From positions 1-64,000 of the forward strand of contig JADGJA010000021.1 of NCBI GenBank assembly GCA_027596035.1: a stretch of 64,000 nt of DNA. The letters run 5' to 3'. Below, one piece after another: positions 46,278-58,204 of the stretch. The position numbers and the translations under genes are program-made. The notes below the pieces were generated by a model, which was given only the letters and a program-made list of their open reading frames with translations, ran no database searches and had not been told where the DNA came from. How positions within the stretch are numbered: position 1 is the stretch's first letter; the number at the start of each line of letters is the position of its first letter. The stretch is from Thoreauomyces humboldtii. Lineage: Eukaryota > Chytridiomycota > Chytridiomycetes > Spizellomycetales > Powellomycetaceae.

Positions 46278-48575
46278 ATGGCGTCTCCTCTACTACTCGA
46301 GGCCGCCTTGCGAGACTCGGCATCGCTCCTGAACAATACGCTCGCAACACTTGCGTCAATGGAAGCGCAATCCGCCGACCTGCTGCTCCAGATGCTGCCT
46401 CTACAACAGAAGCGACAGCAGCAAGGCGGACACCCCCAACCGCATCAACACCCTGCGTTCGGCAGGCCACTTAGTAACACGCCATCGCAGCATCGCTTCG
46501 TCACTCAACCGTCGGGTCGTCGTCATCCTTTGGCGATCAGCCGATCCGCGGCATATAGCGATGACGCTGTCAACGAACGCAGCGAGAACGATCACGTGAA
46601 CACGCAAGTTGCCGACACCTCGAGCTTTATCTTGCCGCAAAGCATTTTCGAAGAGACAACACCTCATCCGACGATGGCGAGACCTTTTCGACGGCCTGTG
46701 GAATCCACGAAGGAGATACCGTTAGGTGCTTTTACACTGGGGCAGGATGCTAGCCGTAGCCGGACGGAAATCGAGCGGGAGAAGTTAGCTGAGCAGGATG
46801 CCCTGGCTAAGGAAATGAAAGCTATTCGAGAGAAGAGTCTGGCACTCGAAAAACCCAAAAGATTTCACCGCCAATGGGTTTGGGCAGAGAAGCTCGTAGC
46901 AAAAGTCAAAAGCGGGATACCCCACGACTCACCGTGGAAAGATCGCTGGGATTTCTTCGTTTCATGTAAGCTCTGAGCCGAAATTACATTGCGGGAGCCT
47001 TTCCCTAAGAATCTTCTTTATGTCTTTCAGTGACCTACTGGTATGCATTGACGGTGCTTCCTGTATATCTATCCTTCGCCGAAGCCACTGTCAGAATGCC
47101 GAACGCTGGTATACCGTGGATATATACCGCTTCCTGGTCGCTTGACACTCTTCTGTCCCTCTTCACCCTTCACCACCCCCCTCGGCATCACATCGAGTCT
47201 GCACCGTACACCTTACGGCGGTCGTTTATCCATCGTCTCGTCCGACCAACGCTTTACATCGATCTCATTACAATAGTGCCGTATGACCAGATCTTTACCC
47301 AGACGGGTTACACGCCTGCCTTGTTCATGTGTGTCCGACTTCTCAGGGTTCCTTTCCATCTTTTCGAGATCTTGAGGGAGAACAGAATCTACCACCTTCT
47401 GAATGGTCGCATAGCCTCAGCTCTGGGACTCAACAGTGCCCATTCTCGCATCATCATGTTCTTTGGATGGCTCGTTTGGTACCTTCACATCAATGCATGC
47501 TTGACCTACTTTATCGGACAGCTATCGAAGTATACCATGCAGAGTTGGAGCCAGGTCGTGTGGGCCATCACGGCTCCTCTATGGACGCAGTACTCGTGGG
47601 CTGTGCTGATGGCGGTAGGAAACTCGTGGCCGTTCACCATCCCGATGAAGTAAGGATCTTCATGCCGTACCTCGAAATTCACGAAAAAAACGTCCAATAC
47701 TGATCGGGTTTTTTCTCGGTCGTCTGATCCAGCCCAACGATCCCCTCCGAACTCTGGATGCACACGATCTTCGTGTTCACCGGTGCGCTCCTCACCGGAA
47801 CCTTGACGGGTTTCATCCAAGCGTCTCGCGTGGACATGGACCCTCCAGCACGTCTGTACCGTGAGAACCTCGATCAGGCGAACCAGTATCTTGCCAACAA
47901 GGCCATGGACGAGCACACTCGCTCGCAGGTCAGGACGTACCACCATCTGAAGCTGAGGGGGAAGGTGTTCGACCATGGGTTAGTGGAGGATCTCAATCCT
48001 TATCTACGTATGGTGAGTTCTGGGCGGTCCTGGTAGCTTGGGGGCATCAGAGGGGGGGGGGGCGGAGGGGCTTTCCGCCTGCTAACCAGATGGTTGTATG
48101 GTTTTCTTGAAAGAGAGTGGCGGCGGGATCCTATTCGCATCTTCTTCTCCCTGTGCCCTTGCTCTCGCATCCGGACGAAAGAATTCAGGGTCGATTATGT
48201 CTCGGTCTCGTGGAGCGCTTTGCCATGGCAGGAGAAATCATCTATCTGATTGGATCGCCGTCGGATCGCGTCTTCTTTATTGAAAACGGCACAGTCGAGA
48301 TCATCGATGAGAACAGGACGCGGACGGTACTGACTAGTGGGGCTCATTTCGGAGGTGAGCGACTCTTGACCATGTGGGATACGGTAATTACATGATTCAT
48401 CTATGTTGTTGTCAACGCTGCAGAGTCCGCTTTGACGGACACTTCACCACGGGATCACACGGTGAGGGTTGTTTCAGCGTCCCATATCCACTCGCTGGAA
48501 CGGACTTGGTACGAAGAGGCAGCTGGGTACTTCCCAGAGCTGGCCGCGCTGGCGACTGGATCGTCCATGGTTTGA
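46278..48575 (+). CDS. Cyclic-nucleotide-gated / HCN-type cation channel
   Basis: Six-transmembrane channel subunit with a C-terminal cyclic-nucleotide-binding domain. Five exons (46278-46965, 47031-47649, 47733-48012, 48114-48354, 48424-48575) sum to 659 residues in one frame. A low-complexity, Gln/His-rich cytosolic N-terminus of about 215 residues precedes S1 (YWYALTVLPVYLSFAEATV), S2, S3 (LYIDLITIVPYDQIF), an S4 with modest positive charge (CVRLLRVPFHLFEIL), S5 (IIMFFGWLVWYLHINACL), a pore helix and S6 (WMHTIFVFTGALLTGTLTGF). The filter region reads AVGNSWPFTIP, with no GYG. The C-linker is followed by the CNBD (AGEIIYLIGSPSDRVFFIEN, GTVEII, HFGESAL, then an arginine in SPRDHTVRVVS where the phosphate-binding arginine sits). 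Zoosporic fungi such as Blastocladiella use cGMP-gated channels in zoospore phototaxis; a similar role is inference. Confidence 0.9.
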
Positions 48576-48726
48576 AGAGCACGCGCTTTTGTAACTACTG
48601 TACAAACTGAACTGCTAATTTGTCAAGAACCTTCATATGATATTGAACAGCCGAGCTGAATATTTACAAGCGAGGTATGTTATGTGAATGTACGGGAACT
48701 GTGTCAGTGAATGAATGCAAGCTAGT

Positions 48727-50291
48727 CTACGCCAAAAGAGTTGTAAGCCCCAAGAAGGCTACGCCAATGTTCATAAGAGTCGTGTCAGGAAGGAAGGATG
48801 GTACACCTGCGGAAGTCGCGGTCTTTGTCTGCGCCAAGGCAGCCGGAGAAGCGGCGGCAGTCATTCCCACAGTGGGATTCGATGGGAAAAAGTTGGAGGT
48901 GGTCGCGACGTTCCCATCGAACAGCGACTGCACGTTGAGGAGGGTGTTGGGGTCTCCAGTCAAAGTACCAGACAGCTTGCCTGTCACCGCCGCAGCCAGC
49001 AGCGCGGATTTGACGGCAGCGGGTGTCAGCGTCGGGTCCACAGACAGGGCGATAGCAGCCGAGCCGGCGGTGTGTGGGGAGGCCATGCTGGTTCCGTCGA
49101 GTACCTGGTATACGTTGGGCCCGAGGTTCCAGGAACTACGGATGCCGACTCCGGGGGCGAAGAGGGTGACGCAGCGACCCGAGTTGGAAAAGGTAGCTCT
49201 GGCATCGGCGGTACTGGCTGCAGCTACGGTGATGACTTTCGCTAGGTTGGCGGGAGAGTCGAGGCACGCATCGTGGGCGTCATTCCCTGCCGCAGCGACG
49301 ACCGTGATGCCGGCGTTGACGGCTGCGAGAGTGGCCATGTCCAATGCTGTAGACTTGGGTCCACCGATGGACATGTTGATGACGGATGGGCGACCGCTTG
49401 CGGCCACGGCCTTGACCACCCACTGAAGTCCCATGATGACATTGGAGGCGGGACCGGACCCATCGTCGTCGATGACCTTGACAGCGATGATGGTGACATT
49501 GGGAGCGACACCCACGGTCCGTCCCCCGATGGTGCCGGCTACATGGGTACCATGCCCGACCACGTCGGTCCCAGTCTTGTTGACCGAGAATGATACGCCC
49601 ACGGAAGCGCGACCACCGAACTCGGAATGGGTTGTTAGGAGTCCAGAGTCCAAAACATACACATCGACGCCTTGGCTAATCGATCCAAAACGATGAGATA
49701 AAGTTAGTATACATGAGGAAGGCCAGCATCTGATATGTACCACTCACCCAGCAGGGCCTCTCGGTGTGTACGAATTGTCGAGGGGCAGGCTGGTCTGATC
49801 AATGCGGTCGATGCCGACCGAGCCCACCGTAGTCGGCACTTGGGACAAGAGGATGAGGTGATCGTCCTCAACGTGATTGACTTCAGGTCGAACGGTAACT
49901 TTGGCCCGAAGATCGGGCGAGAGCTCCGCAGCGTACCCGTTAGGAAAGACGCAGTGAAGCGACGAACCCTTGCCCATGGAAGAGTTAAGCCACATGTAAT
50001 GGTTTACGTCTGTGTACGGCGTTAGATCTACATCGTCTAAAGCCAGTGATCTTTGGAGATTTTCTCACATTGGTCGTCCGTTAGGTTTCCGAGAGTAACG
50101 ATGGCCCAGTTGGGCAATCTACCATCTACTTTTAAGCCGGGGGCAGATCTGCCCGCGTGCCCGGTAGGTAGCCATGCGGATAGGGCTGGGGTGTTCGCCC
50201 AGTAAGATGGCACCGCCGCTGATTCGGAAGAAGAACTTGCAGCCGAAGCAACGGCTGCAACTGCCGTCACGAAAGCCAGGATAGATTTCAT
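48727..50291 (-). CDS. Secreted subtilisin-like serine protease (S8A, proteinase K type)
   Basis: Exported endopeptidase. The ATG at 50291 begins a signal peptide (MKSILAFVTAVAAVASAASS). An I9 propeptide follows (WAIVTLGNLTDDQ ... GYAAELSPDLRAKVTVRPEV). The mature domain carries the catalytic Asp (GQGVDVYVLDSG), His (GHGTHVAGTIGG), oxyanion Asn (VVAAAGNDAHDAC) and Ser (GTSMASPHTAG). A Ser/Thr/Ala-rich stretch leads to a hydrophobic C-terminus (LMNIGVAFLGLTTLLA) that resembles a GPI-anchor signal. Exons 50291-49748 and 49675-48727 are clear. Inside the first, the frame must shift once between HWL (about 50040) and LDDVDL; either a 1-nt deletion, or a small intron (32 nt ending in CTTTAG, or 59 nt from 50110) accounts for it. 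I cannot decide, so the gene may be intact or freshly damaged. Confidence 0.88.
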
Positions 50292-51020
50292 CTTTTGAGG
50301 ACAGGAAGGCGATTGAGAGGGTGCGGACGGGTGGTGACGCTTGCGGAACACGAATGGCAGGCAGGGTAACAGAAGAAGACTCAAGAGTCACTGGCCGCAG
50401 CGAGGTCTAGCGACCCAAGTCACGGAAGGAATGTTCAGATTGTAAAGAACGTTGTAATAGAATCGATGCAAGGATGAGAAGGCGAGGACGGTGTGACGGG
50501 ATCGTCGGTAGTAAAGAGGTAAGGAAGACACGGCCCTGTGCTGGGTGCTGCCGCCGATCTCTCTCTCTTTCTCGCTCCAATGGAACGATGCCTTGGCGGG
50601 AACCGCCGCAAGTCAAATGGGAAGCCCTTGTAATTGTGCTCTCTGCTCCTTAGTGGTGCGAATCGAAACGGCGAGGAAAACCGGATACACACGGGGGGGA
50701 AGCTCCAGCGTTTCAGCGTTTCAGCGTCGAATTGACAGACCGCGTCGAGACTCCGACAAGCAATATTGGCAGCACAGCCTCTTTGACAGCGAGCCGCTCA
50801 CAGCTTCCGTCAAGTATGATTCTCATGCTATTACGGAAACGGGAAAGCAGACGACAAGATCTGGTTGGCTTTGCTAGAGTCGAACCTTTCTTCCTCTCAC
50901 AAAGAGATGCAGTGCTTCGCCTGGATGGCTCTGCGCAAATACTTGTTTGCGTATGCCAGGGTACCATGCTTGTCGCTTCAGTAGAATCAACGAAAACAAG
51001 ACTGCTCATTGGAATCCCCA
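50292..51020. other. Intergenic between protease and NAA20
   Basis: About 730 bp, both flanking genes on the minus strand, so it contains the protease promoter and the NAA20 3' flank. A repeated CAGCGTTT occurs at 50704-50727. No gene supported. Confidence 0.4.
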
Positions 51021-51876
51021 CTACCACTCAAGATCTTCTGGTCGCACTGGATGTGGTAGTGGCACGATGCTCTCCTTCCTCGTATCTCGTGGTAGCGCCT
51101 TTCTCATATCTGCAAAATGGTGCGAGTAATCAGCGGGCATCAGACATGGCAATTGGGAGAGCAGACGTACCGAAGCCATCTTCGGGGTCCGGCCCAGTAT
51201 AGTACTCAAGGACCCTTCGGTACACCGTGTAGCCAAACTTCTCATACATGCTTATGGCGACCTTATTGGACACCCGCACGAACAAGTCAACGAAGAATCC
51301 GCTATAGCTTGTTGGGAGCAACTGTCAGGGCCAAGTCGGAATAAAGAACGGCCAGAGTTCTCCTCTCTTTCTCACATCTTCTCCGAGACCACCTCCAAGA
51401 TGTTCATGAGCTCCTCGGCCAACCCGAGTCTCCTGTACTCGGGCGCAACGGTCAGGGCTGTGACGTGCCCGTGCCAGAGCTTTCCTTGTCCTTCCGCTTT
51501 TCCCATCACTAAACAAGAGGGTTGGCGCCCGTTTCGTCGGGAAGAGCATCCACGATCACCAAGTGGCGTACCGTAACCCATGCACGCTCCGTTGGGAGCT
51601 TCCGACGCGACAAAGTAGTCTGGCCATTGTGCCATATACTGCAGATAGAAAGATATGTTGTACTGCAGTGGATATCGAATGAGACCTCCACTTTTCAAAC
51701 GCTCGCAGAATCGCTAGGGGTCGTTACGGTTTCGGTCAGGGGGTCCAGGTTGCTGCACGGGACGAAGGGGCAGTGAGCTCATTTTATGTCCTCGGAAACT
51801 TCCGCATCCCACAAATTACATACACATTATTGAACTTGAACAGGTCGTCTGCTACGAACCGCCGCGAAGTCGTCAT
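51021..51876 (-). CDS. NAA20: NatB catalytic subunit NAA20
   Basis: GNAT-fold catalytic subunit of NatB, which acetylates nascent proteins starting Met-Asp/Glu/Asn/Gln. The ATG at 51876 gives MTTSRRFVADDLFKFNNV; exon 1 (51876-51824) joins a 25-nt exon 2 (51752-51728, NLDPLTET), then exon 3 from 51662 (YNISFYLQYMAQWPDYFVAS). Later exons carry VMGKAEGQGKLWHGHVTALT, the acetyl-CoA loop APEYRRLGLAEELMN (the RxxGxA-type motif), FFVDLFVRVSNKVAISMYEK, FGYTVYRRVLEYYTG and the end MRKALPRDTRKESIVPLPHP. About 178 residues, as in other eukaryotes. The usual start MTTIRPF reads MTTSRRF here. Divergent from CLASRP with only 207 bp between starts. Confidence 0.93.
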
Positions 51877-52083
51877 AGTGGCTGCTCAGTGATCTGGTGA
51901 GTCGCCGATTGTTTACACTGCACATGTAAACCTCCAAAAGAACAATGCACTTTGTCAAAGGGCTGTGCTGGAGCTGTGCCACGAAAAGGCACAGTCGCTT
52001 CTGTATCGCGTTTAGAAAGGTTCGGAAAAGTAGAACCACTTCCAAATCTGGCTAGCCAACTGTGCAAGGGCAGAACCAGCACC

Positions 52084-54445
52084 ATGTGGCACGAAGCAGT
52101 AGGTTTCGGAACTAGTTTAGAGGTGGAGGTGTCGAGCAGAAGTCCTGATCCACGATTTCCCTCCAGCGGAAGCAGGAGAAAAAGATGACGGCGACGATGG
52201 TCGACCTCAAAGCTCGTGCCCAAAGAAGAGCTCAATATTTCAAGGTGCGTTGCGGTAAAAGACAGTTTCACGGCGTGCAACATGATTGGACTCATATGAC
52301 AGCAACTTGCAGGCGAGGTTGGGCGACCCGACCCAACTCCTACGGATAGCCGGAACCGAATTGCGAGTTTATGCGGACGTACAGCAGTTCCAATATCACG
52401 AGAGCGAGGACAACCTCGTCAAATGGCAAGGGGACGGAGTCACGAAGATTGATCGGTCAGTCATGTTCACCCGCACGCTGCTTGGATATAATCGCATCTA
52501 ACTGACTGTCTGATTCTGCAGATTTGATGCTCGCCAGCTGCTCGATTTCCTACCGACGACTACTCCAGCAGCACAATCCTCAGTCGATGAGGAGGAGGAG
52601 ATGGAAGAGGAGCTTGCTTTTGAGCGCTATTGCGACCTGATCGACCACGCCCGTCTTGACAGTAGGCACCGCATGTTGGACCGCGGATCGGGCAATATGA
52701 TGCTCAGCTGATGTTCGCGGTATGATGTCAGAATCGGAAAGCGAGATCGTACAAATGATCGACGAGGGCTGGAACCACCGGCTGGTTCAACGGGATAGCC
52801 TCAACGAATCGGAACACTTAGTTGAGGAGACGAAATCATCGGGAGCGCGATCTGGGGCGGCAATCGGATACGATTACAGCAAGCCCAACCCTCCTGCCAC
52901 CGACTCCACAGAATCCTCTGATGATGGCGATAATACCGATGAAGTTCCACCTCCTCCTAGCCACGTTTTCCCCGTTATCCATCAAGAGGGCTTACTGGGA
53001 AATCTCGACCAGTTGAAGGACGATGAGATCACAGCTTTGAACGAAATGGGGCAGCCGTTTGGCATTCAAAATCTTTACCGCTGTCTCCGCGTGATTAAAC
53101 GTGAACAAGAGGAGGCAGAGTGGAGAGGATTGAAACTGAATCCTGCCGGAAAGGTGAGTCAACTGCTTGTAAATCACATGTCGTCATGTTGTCCCCTTTT
53201 TGAAGGTTTATATGTCTTAGACAAGCGACCGCAAGCGAAGAAGTCGAAAAGGTTCGGGCACTCTTGCAGTTCTTGCTCGTAGACCTTCGCGCTCTCCTCC
53301 CCCGTTTAGACGCGCTAGCCCGTCGTACGAGCCATATGGAAGGTTGGCATCGGTCGCTCCCTCTGTTTTGCCTCTTTATTTGCTAACCCTTTTGGTCCTG
53401 TTAGCACTTCGCCGAACCGGCGCAGAGGCAGCGAGTCTGAAGGTGATTCGGAGGATTCGGAAAACTCGGAGCAGTGAGTTCGCGAATGCCAGGCTGAATG
53501 CGCCGAGAAGCGGAACGACTGATCAAGCTTTTGCCTCATGCAGCATAACCGCCTCGAAAGCGAGTCCCTCCGCTGCAGTACCCGCCAAGAAGCCGCCGGC
53601 ACCGACAGGCCCCCCTGTGCGCATGACCCCGTTGGAACGACTAAAACTGAAGGCTCAGATGGCGCTCGAAAAACAAAGTCAGACCAGCCCCGTCCACTTC
53701 GCCGTCATATATCGAGTTTCCATAGCCATCACAGCGTGACAACAGCTGACGTTTACTTTCTCGTGCAGTTCGTGCGGATGCCGCCAAACAGGAGTCCAAG
53801 ACACACAACACCAAGCTGCAAGCCCGTGGGCTTAGGGACGTAATCGCCAAACCCGGCTTGAGCGCCGTGAAAAGCGCGAGCGAATCGGCTCAACGTTTGA
53901 GTAAGGGCCAAGGGCAAGGCGCTGCTGCAATATCGTCGCCGCCTAAGCGATCGCGATCGAAAGCCCGGTCCGCATCTCGGTCCCGTTCTCGTTCTCGTTC
54001 TCCAAGAGATGCGAGGAGGCGCCCACGCACAAAACAATCCCGGAGCCGCAGCCCGCCATCGCGATCAAAAGCTACATCCCGGTCCGCATCTCGTTCCCGT
54101 TCCCGTTCTCCAAGAGATGCGAGGAGGCGCCCACGCACAAGACAATCCCGGAGCCGCAGCCCGCCATCGCGGGAACGGGGCCACCGCTCTAGGTCGCGAA
54201 GCAAGTCCCGCTCTCAAAGGTTGACTTCTGGCCCCCGATCACGTTCCAGGTCCATATCTATCAATTCTAGCTCCCGACAACGCAAAAGAAGCCGACGGTC
54301 TTCCGGGAGCCGGTCTCGGTCGCGCCGGTACTCGCGGTCACACTCTCGAGAACCGCGGAACACGCGGGCGAGAGATGGTAAGGAACGACTTAGACACCGG
54401 AGCCGGTCAAGAGAGAGGTCTCGCGACGGACGGCGCCGCTGGTAA
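52084..54445 (+). CDS. CLASRP-like SR protein (splicing regulator)
   Basis: CLK4-associating SR-related protein with the conserved SWAP N-terminal domain, predicted to regulate alternative splicing. The first exon, 52084-52098, has only 15 nt (MWHEA) and joins 52167-52244 (RKQEKKMTATMVDLKARAQR). Next are 52313-52455, 52522-52661 (RFDARQLLDFLP after splicing) and 52708-53153 with EGWNHRL, DELTALNE-like EITALNEMGQPFGI and LIKREQEEA-like VIKREQEEAEWRG. Further exons give RPSRSPPPFRRASPSYEPYG, an acidic Ser/Glu patch, and LERLKLKAQMALEKQ, the counterpart of the conserved LTPQEKLKLRMQKALNRQ. A long RS domain with internal tandem repeats ends GRRRW, TAA at 54443-54445. Order and motifs match animal CLASRP. 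Nuclear. Confidence 0.88.
53964..54171 (+). repeat. Two-copy in-frame tandem repeat in the RS domain
   Basis: Copy 1 at 53964-54063 (100 nt) and copy 2 at 54078-54171 (94 nt) are almost identical from CCCGGTCCGCATCTCG to CCCGCCATCGCG. They differ by a 6-nt deletion of one Arg-Ser unit and by a few substitutions. Each encodes RSASRSRSRSPRDARRRPRT followed by QSRSRSPPSR. The duplication keeps the frame and looks recent. Confidence 0.9.
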
Positions 54446-54479
54446 ACACGGGCCATTACTTGTTTCTAGCCGAGGATGA

Positions 54480-56802
54480 TTATTGTGTGTACACAGGCAG
54501 AAAGCCGATATCTCCATTTTCCCATGCAATAGTAAGCAGAGCTCCTCTTCGGAACTCGTTCGCAAAGCGCAACACGGCCGGTCGGGGCTGAATCGTCGAA
54601 GACTTCTTGGTCGATGAGGGATCCGGATCGTTGAAGGGATCTTCGACGGTAGCAAGCGATTCCTGAGTTTTTTGGTGAGGGGAATGCGGATGGGACGCCT
54701 TGGCGTGCCATTGCGGCCCACGTACGTAACCCCTTTCCCAAGAATCAATCAATTGCGAATGAGGGTCAAGATCTCAACCAAGCTTGCTCTTACGTGAGAC
54801 CGATGGCCGGAAGTGGGCTAAGGGAGAGTTGGAACAAAGCAACGACCTCGGCTCCGGGATGTGACCCTTCAAATGCGACTGCGAGGCGTTTGCCAGTGGG
54901 GTCTATGGTGAATTGCTTGATGCTGCCTCCGATCCTGAGGAAGAACGTGACGTAACGTCAGTAAAACAGATTTAACTGTCTGGAAGGGAAATCGGGCGTA
55001 CGTTGCTCCAAGGCGTTGGGAATCAAAGTATGGTAGTCTTAGCCGATCGACATTTTTTGTGTCTGAGTCCACAAGGTGATATCGGTGGACATGAGTTGTC
55101 GATATAGCAACATGATATAAAGAGGCCGTACCTAAACTCGGAGCAACGCCGTTCATCTGCATAACATTGATGCTTCGGGCCCCCTCAATAGCAAACATGA
55201 ACATGCGGCTATCTGGCATCCAACAGACAGACTGGAAGCACGTGCTACATCAGTTTGAGGTCTTGCAATGAAATGTACTTTCTGTTGAACACTCACGTAG
55301 GGACGTCTGCTCTGTACAGTCCGAATGATGGAGTCCCAAGTGCGCGTTTCATAGATGCGAAGATGATTTCTGGCAGATAAATGGCAGGCGTTGGATGAAT
55401 GCATGTGGATAAATGGCAAGGCTGCCGGTGTCCTCAACGCTGTACGTACGATGTCTGGATCAAGTAGTCTCCGTTGGGACTCCATGCGAGCCCGTTGGTC
55501 GGACCCCCGGGACGAGTGATCGAAGTTACCGAGTCAAGAGCTGGATCCCAGATAAGCAGAACCGAGCTGGTGCCGGATGCTGCTGCCAAAAGACGACCGT
55601 CGGGAGACCATGCTAGAACCGATATGTCGTTGTTTTGCGTGCTGTTCGGAGGCCGAAGAAGGGTCATCCAACCATAGCAGCCGATCGATTTGTCAAAGAA
55701 GTCCGGCACTCCTCGGTAATCATTTTGTCGAATAGGAGCCGGATCGAAGATGAGTCGCCACAGACACACTCCATGTCTGTTAAGTACCATAGCTCGGTCA
55801 GTGAGATGGATGGTTGCTTACAAAGATTGTTCCACAGTACCTCGAGGCAACCGCCAGCATTGTTCCCACTTGGGGGTTCCATTCGAGTGCAGTGATTCCT
55901 TGCTGATACTCGTGCCTCAGACCGGACGGAGGCGTTGGATGCCAACCTGCAAGGTCATTTTCCCATTAAAAACGGCGACTCGCTTGGGGAGAGCGAATCT
56001 GTCCAGCTCACTTTCTGAGATAAGATCGTATAGGTGAACGCTATCCTGGCGATGGGCAATGGCCAGCACCTGCCGGCTGTGATGCCAAGCAAGGGCCCTG
56101 ATAGGGCCATCATCTCGTGTTTTCGGTGTGATCCTGCGGCTGCTGATCTGGCGATATTGCTATTGAACATGAGTGACAAGGTTTACCGAGCTTGTTGCGT
56201 GAGGTGTACGCTACCACTTGAAAGTTTTGAATGACAGACAGAAGCGCAGCCGGAAGCTGGGACAGGCTCTGGGTGATCCCGCTCGTTGTCCAGCTAATGT
56301 TTCCCCATCTATGGTATAGATGAGATAACCGAGAACTTCCAAACAGCATCCTTGACCGTGCCCTGTTCGTACCGCTTGACAAGCGTATCCACAAAATTGA
56401 CCACCGTCTCCTCCATGGCGTGGGAATGATCTGTTTCTCGCAGCCGTGCCACAGGGATGGCCACGTTTGCAGGATCCTTGAAGTCATATGGTAACTTCAA
56501 GGCAGGATACATGACACCCTAACAGAAGGATGTGAGGGTTCGGAACCACATCTGATCCACGTCACGGATGGCCCGATACCTCTGCATTGACGTATTTGAA
56601 GAGGGCTGGGTCGTCAGAACTCCTGTTCTGTACTGGAAAAAAGCGGGACCGGCATCACAAAACAGTTCATGGAGGCTTCCAGCGGGCAAAGTGACGATGA
56701 GATGCTTTGAGTGGGTAAGATAGTCCTACCGACGTGGCCTCCAAGCTCCGCGATGGAGATGGCCTCTTCTTCGGGGACGTCCCGGTCGCGTTCTGTCACC
56801 AA
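54480..56802 (-). CDS. AAAS: Nucleoporin ALADIN (AAAS), WD-repeat protein
   Basis: WD-repeat nucleoporin anchored at the cytoplasmic face of the pore by NDC1. Many exons from the ATG at 56802 ([20 protein letters not shown]). A 64-nt intron fuses FVDTLVKR to [20 protein letters not shown], as in family members. The propeller reads [117 protein letters not shown] and [20 protein letters not shown], ending YTQ with TAA at 54482-54480. The GGxTNxLxWSPxG and KRLAVAFEG blocks are diagnostic of ALADIN. Roughly 510 residues. Yeasts lack this gene. Not every exon border was fixed. Confidence 0.85.
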
Positions 56803-57173
56803 GCAACGGGAAGGTGGGTGGATCGTTCAAAAAGCCAAAAATGCTGGAAGCAGCTTCATCCGAACTACCTTGCGCTGGCATGTTGAAAGTCTCTGGCAAG
56901 CTTTTATTCTGCTGGTCTATGCCCTGCTGTTCTTGTATGGAGAACGACTTTGTCCGAAATGATCTTGCCAGACCTTCTCATGCGAGGAAAGGTTCTGGTA
57001 TATGGAGCACGAACCCAGGTCCCCGGGCGGCGGGATGGATCCGGAGACCGCCAAGAGCAAAAGGCGGAGGCCGTCGCTTTCCCAAGGCTTCTCGCCTTCC
57101 TTTCGTCACACTTCTTCGACCCCCATCTCTCCACTTCAAGGTTCACCCCTTGCGACCCTCCACGCTTGCAGAA
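56803..57173. promoter_or_regulatory. Divergent ALADIN-RPE intergenic region
   Basis: 371 bp between the two ATGs. A CTTGCAGAA lies just before the RPE start. No TATA box or repeated element stands out. Promoter function is inferred from orientation. Confidence 0.4.
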
Positions 57174-58050
57174 ATGACACCGCAACCAAAGATCGCCCCG
57201 TCCATGCTTGCCTCGGACTTTGCATGTCTGAAGGACGAGGCACATCGGATGGTCAGCTGCGGCGCTGACTACCTTCACATGGACATCATGGACGGGTGAG
57301 CAACTGCAAGATCGGCTTTCGGAAAGAAGGTTTTCTTACCCGCTACTTTACAGTCATTTTGTTCCGAACATGACCATGGGGCCTCCTGTCGTCAAAAGCC
57401 TTCGAAAGCACACGGATGTTTTCCTTGGTACGATGATTTGCAGAAAGTGGCTGGGATGGGAGTGAGAGGGAGCGAGCTACTCATCTTCTCGCCCTGGAGT
57501 AGACTGCCACATGATGGTCTCCAACCCCGAACAGGTAAAGCGGACGTGCGAACTTCCGATACTTTGTCGTCATCCCTGACGCTCCACCTCTCCGCCATAG
57601 TGGGTGGACGATTTCGCAAAGTCTGGCGCATCCTTATACTGCTTTCACGCCGAAGCCACCTCCGACGCTTCTTCCCTCATTGACGCCATCCACGCTGCGG
57701 GCATGAAGGCCGGCATGGCCGTGAAGCCCAAGACACCCATCTCGGTCGTGTTTGATGTTGCACACAAGCTCGACCAGGTCCTCGTCATGACCGTGGAGCC
57801 AGGGTTCGGCGGACAGAAGTTCATGGCCGAATGCATACCCAAGGTGAAGGAGATCAGGGACAGGTTTCCGGACCTCGACATCCAGGTCGACGGAGGAGTG
57901 GGTCCCGACAACGTCGACGTGGCGGCAAAGGCAGGGGCGAACGTCATCGTCGCCGGAACGAGCGTGTTTGGAGCAAAGGAAGGCCCGGAGGTGGCCATCA
58001 GGAAACTCAGGGAGAGCGTGCTCGAACATGTCACCAACAAGAAGGCGTAG
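57174..58050 (+). CDS. RPE1: Ribulose-phosphate 3-epimerase
   Basis: Cytosolic TIM-barrel enzyme of the pentose phosphate pathway, interconverting D-ribulose 5-phosphate and D-xylulose 5-phosphate. Four exons (57174-57295, 57354-57427, 57503-57534, 57601-58050) give 225 residues, the standard length. Motifs in order: [20 protein letters not shown], the metal ligands in [20 protein letters not shown] and in [10 protein letters not shown], then [23 protein letters not shown], and the second catalytic aspartate with the phosphate loop in [12 protein letters not shown] and [11 protein letters not shown]. Exon 3 is only 32 nt. The ATG is the first in frame, and APSMLASD begins seven residues later as expected. 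Confidence 0.97.
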
Positions 58051-58204
58051 AGGTCGATCATACAAAGCGCACAACGCTCTTGACATTGTGGTTATAGTCA
58101 AGTGGCCCATGACCAATATACATATTTTGCCTGCTGGAAACCGCATATCGCAGCTCTCCTGACAATCTAAAAATGCTCGCGATAAAATATGGCCATCGAT
58201 CTCG

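Noticed and set aside
56300..56400. Apparent frame break in the ALADIN gene
   Set aside because: A normal 64-nt GTACGA..CATAG intron fuses LVKR to WGNISW, as in homologs.
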